NCBI RefSeq assembly: GCF_000264995.1
Contig: NW_006767451.1
Span: 93,165-157,164 of the forward strand
From: Punctularia strigosozonata HHB-11173 SS5
Lineage: Eukaryota > Basidiomycota > Agaricomycetes > Corticiales > Punctulariaceae
Direction: 5' to 3'
DNA: 64,000 nt
Shown: positions 10,556 through 20,632 of the stretch, piece by piece
Numbering within the stretch: the first letter of the stretch is position 1
Layout of the letters: every line of letters begins with the position of its first letter
Notes under the pieces: generated by a model
Told to the model about the DNA's origin: nothing
Databases searched by the model: none
What the model saw: only the letters and a program-made list of their open reading frames with translations
Program-made: the position numbers and the translations under genes

Positions 10556-12432
10556 TCAAACCAAGCCCGCGGCACGTCTCCTATCATACGCTAATACCGC
10601 GTTCAAGAGAACCTGTGCGCCGATTGCGCTACGGAAGATTGTCAGTCGGGTGCTGTACCTGCGAGAGAGCGCTTACCAGTCTTCTGGGCTTGTGTATTCG
10701 CGCGGGTTATGCGACAGCCCGTCCTTGCTCGGTACGAAGACCATTGAGGTCGGGCATCGATAGGAAACCGCACAGCTGCACGACACATTCGACATCAGCA
10801 CAGTGACGACGAACCAAGAAAAGTTTACCTATCATGTCCCGCGCCGCTCACGATCTCTAAGACCTTCTTCTCGCCCACCACGGCGACGCCCGCCTCCTTC
10901 ACGCACTCCACGCCCGCCGGCGGGAACTGCACCGCGTTCGCGACGCTCGTCCGCTTCCAGTTCACGTCGCACCCGAGCTCGCTCTCTTTCAGCGCGATCT
11001 CGAACGTGGCGTCGATCAGGTCGCGCTCTACGGCGTCGAGCGTGTCAGGTTTGATGTCCGGATGGCGCACGTCGAGCGTGAACCGAACGGACGAGGGAAT
11101 CACGTTCGTCGAGCCCGGCTCGAGGGTGAGTATACCCTGCGCCGACGTCGCTGGTTATCAACTTTTCGAGAAGGAAGGATCGAGGACGGAGGGAGGGGGG
11201 ACTTACGGTGGTCGCCAGCGCGCGGTGCTCTTTCGCGATCTCGTTGCTCTTGGCGATGATCCGCGCGGCGCAGAGCAGCGCGTCGCTCCGGGAGTAGAAC
11301 GGCGTCGAGCCCGAGTGCGCGGCGCGGCCCGAGACTTGGACGTCGTACCACCTGTAACCTTGCCCGCCTGTCACGACGCCGACTTTGGCCTTGGCCTTTT
11401 CGAGGATCGGGCCCTGTTCTGCAAACACAGACGGACGGGTGAGTTAGTTCAAGGTAGGCAAGAACGACGTGGTGGGGGGAGGAGGGGACGGTGTGATCGG
11501 GGTGCTCACCGATGTGGAGCTCGAAGTGGGCCGCGATGGGGTTCGCGTCGAACGAGCAGGGAACGGAACCCAGGAACCCAATTCGCTCGAGCTCGGATTT
11601 CATCGTCTTTGAAGCGTCCGCGATGTCGGCCAGCGCCCACGCGTCCGCGAGGGGGGTCGAGCCGGCGTAAACGGAGGACGAAACGACAGACTGCGGGAAG
11701 CGTGCGCCTTCCTCGCTTAGATAGATATGGGTGTCAGGAAAGGAGTGGAAGAAGTCGCGGAGCGAGACGTACTTGGTCCAGTTCACGACGGCCACGGGGT
11801 ATTCAGTCTCGATGTTATGTTCGTTAAGGGTGCGGACGGCTTCAACGCCAGATATAATGCCGAGGATGCCGTCGTACCTGCCGCCTGGATATGCCCTCTG
11901 GTAAGTCCTCCGTCCGATATACCGAGTCTAGAGGTGAGAAACGAGACGTACCACTCGGCTGCGTGTCCAGATGGCTGCCCATCGCGGTCGGCGCGCCCTC
12001 CTTCCTCCCTTTTCTCACAGCGAAGATGTTGCCCATCTGGTCGACCGACACCTTACACCCTTGCGCCTTCATCTCGTCCACGAACCAGCGTCGCGCCTCC
12101 GCGTCCGAGTCGGTCAGCGCGAGGCGGCACATCCCCGTCTCCGTCGGATCCCTACGTCCTCGATCAGCATCGTCGTGCTACTGCAGGCGGAAAAGGAAGA
12201 GGGACCAGTCGAGTACTCACGGGCCAAACCGATGGGCCTCTCCCCACCGACACGTCTCGTGTATCGTGCGATTCAGCCTGTCCGCGTTGACCGACACCGC
12301 GTTCCCGGCTGCCGCAGAGAGGAAGCGAGCCCGCCGACCGAGGTCACCCCGAACAATTACTCTGGAAGCCCATGACCGAGGAGCCGCGCGAGCACCCGAG
12401 TAGGCGAGTGCGGCCGAGCGAGATCGTAGCAT
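10556..12432 (-). CDS. M20-family N-carbamoyl-amino-acid hydrolase / ureidoglycolate-type amidase
   Basis: Eight exons on the minus strand join in phase to 473 residues: 12432-12221, 12151-11952, 11884-11773, 11715-11510, 11418-11207, 11136-10829, 10775-10677 and 10628-10556. The order of motifs is that of the hydantoinase/carbamoylase branch of M20 metallopeptidases: GSHLDTQP with metal ligands His and Asp, GGRYDGILG, the Glu pair in WTNEEGARFP, ELHIEQGPILE, and near the C-terminus GAGHDS. These enzymes use two metal ions to hydrolyse N-carbamoyl or ureido amides in pyrimidine, purine or beta-alanine catabolism; the exact substrate is not readable. The first 45 residues are Arg/Ala-rich without acidic clusters, so a mitochondrial presequence is possible. 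The stop at 10558-10556 lies 163 bp from the end of the NLR, so the two genes converge. Confidence 0.9.
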
Positions 12433-12989
12433 GATAGCGAGCTCGGTGGAGCACGTAAATGCAGCGCTGAGAGAAGGGCGTCCAAGATACCATGAGAAAG
12501 GCTGAGCTCAGATGACGAATGCGACGCCGAGTCGGGATTGTTGTAGTCGTCCTGGCATTGTGATGTCGAGGATCATACATACAGACTCTCCTGTATTATG
12601 CACATTGTTCTTTGACGAACAATGAGCAACTGGCCCGACTCAAAACGCCCAACGCTCGGGGCAAGCAAAGGGGCGATCACGGGATGCATTGAACGCTCCG
12701 CGGAAAACTCCGTTCCAGTGCGGGATTGTCTGTTGCATCCCTCATCTGCAACCCAGCGCCGAGTTCGTGCTCATATCACTTTTTCATCGCAAATTATCCG
12801 ACAAATATGGGCGATCCGGGAGGCCAAGACGCACCGCAATGCAAACCTCAATGCTCCCCGATTTTTAGGGCGCTTCGCCGACGCGCCTTCTCGCTGCAAC
12901 TTCATTCTGCTGCAACACGTACCGAGCCTTGACGACGTTTCATGATAATCGTTACCGACCGTCTTCCCTGAGAGCACTCGAGGAATACT

Positions 12990-13830
12990 TGCGTCCGGCG
13001 GCTTGGCCAACATCTGCGCGTTCTCGTCAAAGTAGGAAATGGACCGCGGAGCTAATCATCACTCTCATCTCCGAAACGGCATCCTCCTTCGCGTCATGCT
13101 CGCCTTCCCGCTCTTTCATTGGTCGAAAGGGCAAGAAGAAGACATCGAGGGATACTTCTCAATGCTTTGTTTTGGCGTCGACGACACTATCGCATGTGGC
13201 GGCCACCGGCCTTTCGAAGTTCGACCCAAACCCCCCGTGTCCTGCGGTCGCTCAGCGACCTGGTTCTCCAGGATAGAACACCGACCGCCGGCTTGGTCAG
13301 CTTTGAACGTGTCTCGGCCAAAGTAGGAAAATTGTCGCGTTCATCTCGGCAGCTGTCTCTAGTTACACGTTCTGCGCCGTGGCCGGTACTCATCGACTAC
13401 TCGCAAAATCCGGAAGAAGAATAGAGGAAGACTCCCCCATGGCCCGGCCGACGTTGGCGACGTTGTTCGCCGTTTGCAGTTCGAACCCACCCTCGTATTT
13501 TTGTGGTCAATCTTAGACCCTCGCTGGCAACAGCCCGATGAAAGCTGCCTTGGTCAAACCATCAGCGCGTTCTCACCGAAATGGGAGATAGACTGCGGAG
13601 GCGAGCATCGTTTCCACCTCGGAAGCCGGCTCTGTCTTCACGTTTTGCTCGGTTCGCTTTCGCCCGTGTCTCTTGGCCGCAGAAGTTCGGGAGAAGGCAT
13701 CGAGGAATCCGTTGTCGATGCTTTCTGACCCTCGGCGTCGACGACATTCGGTCCTTCGAAGTTCGAACTAACCCCGTATTTTGCGATCCCTTCAGCGCGG
13801 CTCCCGGAGGGAGCTATCCCAATACTTAAG
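12990..13830. repeat. Three degenerate tandem copies of a ~275-bp unit
   Basis: Segments near 13006-13262 and 13559-13800 align end to end. Both run from a CGCGTTCTC stretch with GGAAATGG or GGAGATAG, through an ATCGAGGxATxC segment and GGCGTCGACGACA, to CTTTCGAAGTTCGA or CCTTCGAAGTTCGA, and end in TCAGCG. A shorter, more diverged copy lies between them, about 13295-13520 (TCATCTCGGCAGCTGTCTC, GTTTGCAGTTCGAACC). Only clear anchor blocks were used, so copy ends are approximate. The unit encodes nothing recognisable. Confidence 0.55.
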
Positions 13831-13856
13831 AAAGAGGGTACTCGCCAAGGGATATG

Positions 13857-13889
13857 CGCGAGTATTAAATCTCCGTGGAACGATGGGAT
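13857..13889 (+). promoter_or_regulatory. Proximal promoter of tannase copy 1
   Basis: A GCGCGAGTATTAAAT block with TATA-like character is followed by CGTGGAACGATGGGAT, about 218 bp upstream of ATG 14089. The same two blocks precede the second copy at nearly the same distance. Confidence 0.5.
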
Positions 13890-14088
13890 AACACCCAACG
13901 GCACCCGTTCGAGTCCCGTCTTCAGTGCATGTGCATCGCCCGACTCTGATCCGTCAATAGACCTAGTGCGTCTCTTCTTACTTTTATCGTGTACAACGCT
14001 TAGTATGGACATGGCCAACGGCAGGACTGGATATAGACGACCATTATCGCGCATCATTGCTCACTATACGCCCTCGACCATCGACACA

Positions 14089-16606
14089 ATGCACCGAAGG
14101 TCACTCCGTTTGCTGTTCGTGCTTATCCACGTCTACCTCCAAGTGGCCGGTGGCGCCTACATTGCTCCCCGGGCATCCGACACGGGCGCCGACGCTTGCG
14201 CCGCATTCAAGTACATAGACCCAGGAGTCGCAGAAACCACGGCCGATAACGAGTTTTACGAGGCTGGGGGCCGCGTCCACATTGAGAATCCGTCCTCGTC
14301 GATCAACTCGACGCATCTGCCCGCGTTCTGTCGTCAGTCTTAACGTGCCGTTTGCTAACCTAACACCGTTACTAAACAGCCCTCCTGTTGAGCAGGCGTG
14401 CAGATCAAGGTCGTCACGAACCCAGCCACCAACAAGACCGCGAACGCGGAGGTGTGGCTTCCAGAAGATTGGAACGGACGTTTCTTGGCTGTTGGGAATG
14501 GAGGACACAGTGGAGGAGGTACGGATCGACCCTTCCCTCCAGCCATTTCACGTACGCTACTAACACATCGATGTAGTCACCGTTGAAGATCTAGGTTTCG
14601 TAGCCGTGGCGCAGGGTTGTGAGCGCACCTGGACGGCGGGCCGCTCCGACGTAGAACTAATTACTTCGTATGCAGTTGCTGGTGTCTCGACCGACACTGG
14701 GCATAATGGGACGTCAGGCGATACTCCTTGGCCTCTGCATAACGACGTAAGCTACTCCTTACTGTGCGTATGTTTGGGGTCGCATCCTGACTCCGGAATC
14801 CGGACTTGCAGGATGCCATCATTGACTGGTCATGGAGGGCAATGCACGTCTCCGTCCAAGTGGGGAAAGAGGTGGTTAAACAGTATTACCAGCAAGCTGC
14901 GAACAAGAGTTATTACATTGGTTGTTCGACTGGTAAGCATCATGGGAGCCAGATGAGCTCGAACGAATGACGTTCTGACCTCTCTCGACAGGTGGCCGGC
15001 AAGGGTGAGTATGAGTATGCTCGCCATACTACCGCGCGTATCGATCAGATAGGCTGACACATCGTAATCTAAGACTGAAGGAAGTCCAGATGTTTCCAGA
15101 AGACTTCGACGGTGTCGTAAGTAGCCTTCAATCACACTCGACATTGCTTGTATACGGGACCTTACATGCCTGACGACAGGTAGTCGGCTCGCCCGCAAAT
15201 TGGATGACTCACGTCCAGCCTTGGAGTCTACACGTTAATGGCCTGGTGCAACCTGTCAATTCGTCCGGGTGGATATCAGCGGATACTTGGCAGAATCTGA
15301 TCCATAACGAGGTGCTGAAGCAGTGCGATGGGTTAGACGGTGTACGTCCTAACCTTTTTCTGCTACTAAAGCCAGGTTAACCTTCTTCCAGGTAGAGGAC
15401 GGGATCCTGAACGACCCTACGCAGTGCAAGTGCGTAAGCTCGATTCGAGCTCAATGAATAATGACTAACATGCCACAGCTTCGATCCTTCGCCTATCACC
15501 TGCCCTACCCACGCCACCGACTCTTCCGACTGTCTGACGAGCGCTCAAGTCGCGGCGTTCACCCAAGTCTTTTCTGACTACGTAGAGGCAAACAACACGT
15601 TCATATTCAATGGGCTATACCTCGGTGGAGAACTTGACTATCCGAATGCTCTCGTAGGCGATCATGTCTCTACGTTAGCTCTTTACTACGAACGGTATTT
15701 CGTCATGAAGTACGTCCGCTCCCTCTGAGGGTACCATCACATTGCTTACCGAGATCTCAGCGACTCAGATTGGCATGTCTCAGAGCTTGACCTGGCAGCT
15801 ATAGAATTAGGCGACAAACTTGACGTAGGACAAGCGAACGTGCGTGACACAACGCGTCTTTCTTGCTTTCGTCCCTAATCTATCATTTTGATACCTCGTC
15901 AACCCAAAGGCTATAGAAGCCAATATATCCGCCTTCACTAACTCTCCCCATAACGGCAAGATCATACATTACGTCGGTCCGAGGCACTCCTTACCTTTTT
16001 TTTTTGCGCTAATTTTGTTCGTTCCAGGCTTAGCTGATCAGTTGATATCTCCGGGGAACTCGAAGCTATACTACGATTCCGTTAAGTCGTTCATGGAAGA
16101 TAACGATTTGGGCGACATCGACGACGCCTATCGGCTTTTCCCTGTTCCCGGCATGAAACATTGGTCAGCTCTTGTCCGCCCTTGACTGGACTTGTGCTTA
16201 CATCTTTTCCGTGGCAGCAAGGTACCTTAGACCCCGCGCGACCTAGTCATAAACGTCTGACATCATTCCTTAGGAGGGATTTGGCGCCAACGCCTTCGGT
16301 GGAGTCATGCAAGCATCGTCTGGGCAACCTCCACTAGAAAACGACTCAAAACATAACATCCTTCAGGCGCTGGTCGCGTGGGTAGAGAATGGCGCAGAGC
16401 CAGTCCGACTTGAAGCGGCTTGGTACGTGGACGACGATCACAACAATGGAATTGGTTTCACTCGGCCACTGTGTAAGGTAAGTATTTTTACTTCGCGATC
16501 AAGTCCGTTGGAGCGAGACTGAGCTGTCGTGCGGCGACAGCATCCGCTCGCTATCCAGTATAACGGCGGGAATGTCAACGCATCGACCAGTTTTAGCTGC
16601 GTATGA
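14089..16606 (+). CDS. Secreted tannase / feruloyl esterase, copy 1
   Basis: Sixteen exons join in phase to 546 residues: 14089-14332, 14396-14518, 14577-14615, 14676-14746, 14812-14932, 14992-15004, 15074-15116, 15180-15341, 15392-15429, 15479-15709, 15761-15839, 15910-15976, 16028-16163, 16218-16221, 16274-16477 and 16541-16606. A signal peptide (LRLLFVLIHVYLQVAGG) is followed by the tannase/feruloyl-esterase fold. The serine nucleophile motif is GCSTGGRQG and the acid/base pair lies around GMKHC, so the paired Cys-Ser and His-Cys of the family's CS-D-HC arrangement are both present. Known members hydrolyse gallate or ferulate esters of plant polymers outside the cell. Exons of 13 nt and 4 nt are required; the latter supplies part of the catalytic-site Cys codon. 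ATG 14089 was chosen because copy 2 starts with the same MHR. Confidence 0.92.
16218..16221 (+). other. 4-nt micro-exon of tannase copy 1
   Basis: The exon is CAAG, bounded by GGCAG on the left and GTACCT on the right. It completes the Cys codon of GMKHC and adds Lys, restoring the frame into EGFGANAFGG. Skipping it would lose that Cys and shift the frame. Confidence 0.75.
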
Positions 16607-18156
16607 CGTAGATTCGACTCCCCACGCCACCCGCGCTCTATAATTGAATGGCATCATGATGTTTCTCAACGACGCCAGTCTGAATGACTGCAAAGAAAGA
16701 AGATACGGTCTCGCATCATCCAGCTAAGCGAGCAGAATGTGAAGCTGGATGCAGCTGCCGATATGGGGACGTAGACTCTCCTACTTGGGCCAGGATAGGA
16801 TGGGTGTTGCTGTGTTCTTCCTGGGAAAATAGATTGATATCGCGAGACACATGGAACACGAGGGTCTTTGAACAGAACTTCAAACGACTGGTAGCCGCCA
16901 CGTGCTTGGCTTGCGCGCACAAATTTCCCGTTGGCCTGACTTCGTGAGTTCGCTGAACGCTGAAAATACGATTTCACGAACCTCATCGATGGAGAGAAGC
17001 AGTCCCTCTCTTTTGCACAGCAGACATCACCATCCTCGATCAGCCCTCGCCCCCGTTGGCCTCGCACCCTACAATCACGACGACTTTCAAGCCGATAATA
17101 GAGCAATCGCACAAACTAGAGTGTATCCGCAGGTGGTAAAAGATCCCCTCAGCTGTCACAGTCCGCCGCGCCGTCAAAAAATGCGGTATGTGGCTGAAGG
17201 GTTTCACTGCACTTCGCCCTGAATTGCCCTCTATTGCGGGCGTCACGAAGCGTACAGCGAAGTATGTTCAACGCCGTAGGCTTCCGGTCTCAGGAACCTG
17301 GTCTTGCACGAGCTTCGATTCTTAAAGCCATGCTCGGTATTCGTTGACATACACTTCGCAACAGGAAACCATAAGGTATGCAAATATTATGAACGCGCTG
17401 TTATGATTAAAGGGCGGGACAGAGCGAACAAGGCGTGCTGACTAACATGATCAATATTGGTTTTAACCCTCCGATGACTTCAGTAGTGAGGTTAGTTTCT
17501 TCTAGATCCTCTACCGATTTGCGAGTCTGCAAGCTCATGGACCCAATTTACGCCCGTCAAAGTTTCACAAATTACGCAGCTTGGTTGCTGGCAACACTAG
17601 GAGACGCTGCTTCCAAGATGAAAACAATGATGGCTCCCGCAGTCGCTTCCCTGCCTTGGCGAGGGCATGCCTTATGTTGGCTAATTACCGCCAGTGAGTA
17701 GTCGCTGGTTCTTTCAGAAATCCCGCTCGGTAAGTTTCCATGAATGGCAAACTATATCAAGAAGCGCGTCGGCGAAGAGTCTTGAAGTCAGGGAGGGATC
17801 GATCTGCATCGCTTGTGTCTTGGAATTTTTTGGGAGGAAAGACCGAACCCTCTCTTTTCGGGATTCCTGAACACGATGTCCGAAGATGGTGCTCCCAGCA
17901 CTCAATAGATGGAGTACACATGGATACGCGCGAGCATAAATATGTGTGGTGCGTGGAACGATGGGATCAGCTCAGATACGTCCCTCTAGTGCGCTTGCAT
18001 TGCTCGGATCCACACTAACATTATACCTGGTTCGCACCTTCTTGATATGTTCATATGTGCTGCTCAGTTTAGAATGGTTACCTGCAGAACTGTACAGAGG
18101 CAACTGTTGTTGCGTGTTCTTGCTCACCGCACCCGTCGTTATTGTTCATAAGCACC
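16607..18156. other. Intergenic region between tandem tannases
   Basis: No gene is supported. A block at 17925-17967 resembles the promoter of the first copy. The rest shows no obvious similarity to the flank of copy 1 and no recognisable protein. Confidence 0.45.
17925..17967 (+). promoter_or_regulatory. Proximal promoter of tannase copy 2
   Basis: CGCGCGAGCATAAATATG followed by GCGTGGAACGATGGGAT lies about 220 bp upstream of ATG 18157, matching the arrangement in front of copy 1. The AT block is the likely TATA element; the conserved GTGGAACGATGGGAT may be a core promoter or factor site. Confidence 0.55.
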
Positions 18157-20632
18157 ATGCACCGAGCGACACAGCGCTTACTGCTCATCCTGTTCCACGT
18201 CTACGTCCAAGTGGCGGTTGGTACCTATATTGCTCCCCGGGCGTCCGACACCGCGGCCGATGCTTGCCGGGCGTTCCGATACACAAAGCCAGGAGTTGCC
18301 AGTACTACTGCTCCTAGCCAGTACTTCCATGCTGGAGACCGGGTCAATATCGTGAACCCGTCTTCGTCGATTGACTCGACGAATCTGCCTGCTTTTTGTC
18401 GTAAGGCTTGGTGGTAATTTCCTGCAGTTATCTTCGTTCATTCGATTGCTCTTCCTCGATAGGTGTACAACTAACGGTCGTCACAAACCCGGCCACTAAC
18501 AAGACTGCGGGTGCAGAGCTGTGGCTTCCGCTGAATTGGAACGGGCGGTTCTTGGCCATCGGGAACTCAGGACACAGTGGAGGAGGTATTTTTTGTCTTC
18601 TCCTTTCACTACTTGTACGTTCCGCAACTTACCCAACGATGGAGCCGTCGTCGAGGATTTAGGCTTCGTAGCCGTGGCCCAGGGTTGTGAGCAGAATTCA
18701 TCGGCGAGCTTCTGTAAAGAAGACTAATCGTCCTGTTTGTAGTCGCGGGGGTCTCGACCGACACGGGGCATAACGATACGTCAGGCGGTACTCCATGGCC
18801 TCTTCATAACGATGTATGTCTCCTTTTTCGTCAGACCCGGCTCCTGGTGGATGGATCATGGATGAAGAAATCCGCAGGAGGCCATCATTGATTGGTCGTG
18901 GAGGGCAATGCACGTTTCCGTAGTGGTTGGAAAGATGGTGGTCACAACGTACTATCAGCAAGCGGTAAACAAGAGCTACTATATTGGATGTTCGACAGGT
19001 ACGTGAATTCGGGGTTATACAAACTAACGAAATCTGTTCTGATCTTCCTCAATAGGTGGTCGGCAGGGGTAAGTTTGCTTGCCGTCCTCTAGGACATCTC
19101 GATGACGTGAGTTCACGCGCTGTTTACCAGACTAAAGGAAGTCCAGATGTTCCCGGGAGACTTTGACGGCGTCGTAAGTGGAATCAACGTCCGTTATATA
19201 CTCGACCTCATATAATGGCGAACAGGTCATTGGCTCACCCGCTAACTGGATGACTCACGTCCAGCCTTGGAGTCTGCACGTCAACAGCCTGGTGCAGCCT
19301 GTCAACTCGACGCGGTGGATACCAGCGGCGACGTGGCAGAATCTGATCCATAACGAGGTGTTGAGGCAGTGCGACGGGTTAGACGGTGTACGTATCAACC
19401 TTTTTCTACTGCCAAAGCTAGGTTCACCTTCGTCCAGGTAGAGGATGGAATCCTGAACGACCCTACGCGGTGCAAGTACGTGAGATGATTTCGGATCCAA
19501 CGATTACCACCCACTAACATGTCACAGCTTCGATCCTTCGCCTATCACCTGCAACAGCACCAACTCTACCAACTGTCTGACCAGCACGCAAGTCCACGCG
19601 CTCATGCAAGTCTACTCTGACTACATCGAGGCGAATAACACGTTCATCTTCAACGGACTGTATCTCGGTGGAGAGCTTGATTATCCGAATGCCCTCGTAG
19701 GCGACCATGTCTCGGACTTGGCCCTCTATTATGAGCGTTATTTTGTCATGAAGTGTGTTTAATCTCGTGACGACTACAGGACACAATTCATTGTGTTTAC
19801 AGTGATTCATCGTGGCATGTCTCGCAGCTCAATCTAGCTGCCATCCAGCTAGGTGATAGGCTTGACGTAGGTCATGCAAATGTGCGTGATATCATTTCTT
19901 TCCTGGCCCCTGGTCCTAATGCATTTCAATTGAAAGGCCATAGATCCCAATATCTCCGCCTTCACTAACGCTCCTCATAACGGCAAACTCATACACTACG
20001 TTGGTACGTGGAGCTCATTTCCGTATGTCTCCGTGCCGAGCTTTACCATTATCAGGCTTGGCCGATCAATTGATATCGCCCGGCAACTCGAAGCTATACT
20101 ACAACTCCGTCAAGTCATTCATGCAGGCTAACGCGCTGGGAGACATTGACAATGTCTATCGGCTGTTTCCCGTTCCTGGGATGAAACACTGGTCAGTGGT
20201 TGTTCGGTATTAGTCCGGTGATGTGCTCATATGTTTGTGATTCTAGCAAGGTACCTTCGATTCCTCTTGATAAACGCCTTCGGCTGGCTAACATCACGTA
20301 AAGGAAGGTTTCGGGGCCAACGCTTTTGGTGGCGTCATGCAAACGTCATCTGGTCAGCCTCCACTGGATAACGACCCATCGCACAACATCCTACAGGCGC
20401 TTGTTGCATGGGTAGAGAACGGAATGGCACCCGTACGATTGACGGCGGCTTGGTACGTCGACAATGATCACAGTAACGGTATAGGGTTCACTCGACCGTT
20501 GTGCAAGGTAAGCAATTACTGGAATCGGATCTTCGAACCAAGTTTGAAATTTTTGTGCGACGACAGTATCCATTAACCATCCAGTATAATGGCGGAGATG
20601 TAAACGCGTCGACTAGTTTCAGTTGTGTATGA
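18157..20632 (+). CDS. Secreted tannase / feruloyl esterase, copy 2
   Basis: A tandem paralogue of the gene 4.07 kb upstream, with every splice site checked at the same place as in copy 1. Early exons 18157-18400, 18463-18585, 18645-18683, 18743-18813, 18878-18998 and 19056-19068 have exactly the same lengths as in copy 1, including the 13-nt exon; the 4-nt exon is at 20247-20250. The protein starts MHRATQRLLLILFHVYVQVA (signal peptide) and has GCSTGGRQG and GMKHC. Exon 19528-19752 is two codons shorter than in copy 1. Both copies use an unusual GTTGTGAG donor after the VAVAQ segment. Introns have diverged strongly while exons are well kept, so selection has held both enzymes since duplication. 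Substrate preference may differ between the copies. Confidence 0.92.
20247..20250 (+). other. 4-nt micro-exon of tannase copy 2
   Basis: CAAG between TTCTAG and GTACCT, at the equivalent site to copy 1. Its conservation, with the downstream GTACCT donor, in otherwise diverged introns supports that it is real. Confidence 0.78.

Larger units (their letters stand above)
12433..14088. other. Intergenic region with degenerate repeats
   Basis: No gene is supported. The central part (about 12990-13830) consists of decayed direct repeats listed separately. The right end holds the proximal promoter of the first tannase. Confidence 0.5.

Noticed and set aside
13895-13925. GTTCGAGTCCC resembling a tRNA T-loop
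   Set aside because: The neighbouring bases do not pair as a T-stem, and no acceptor or anticodon arm is present.
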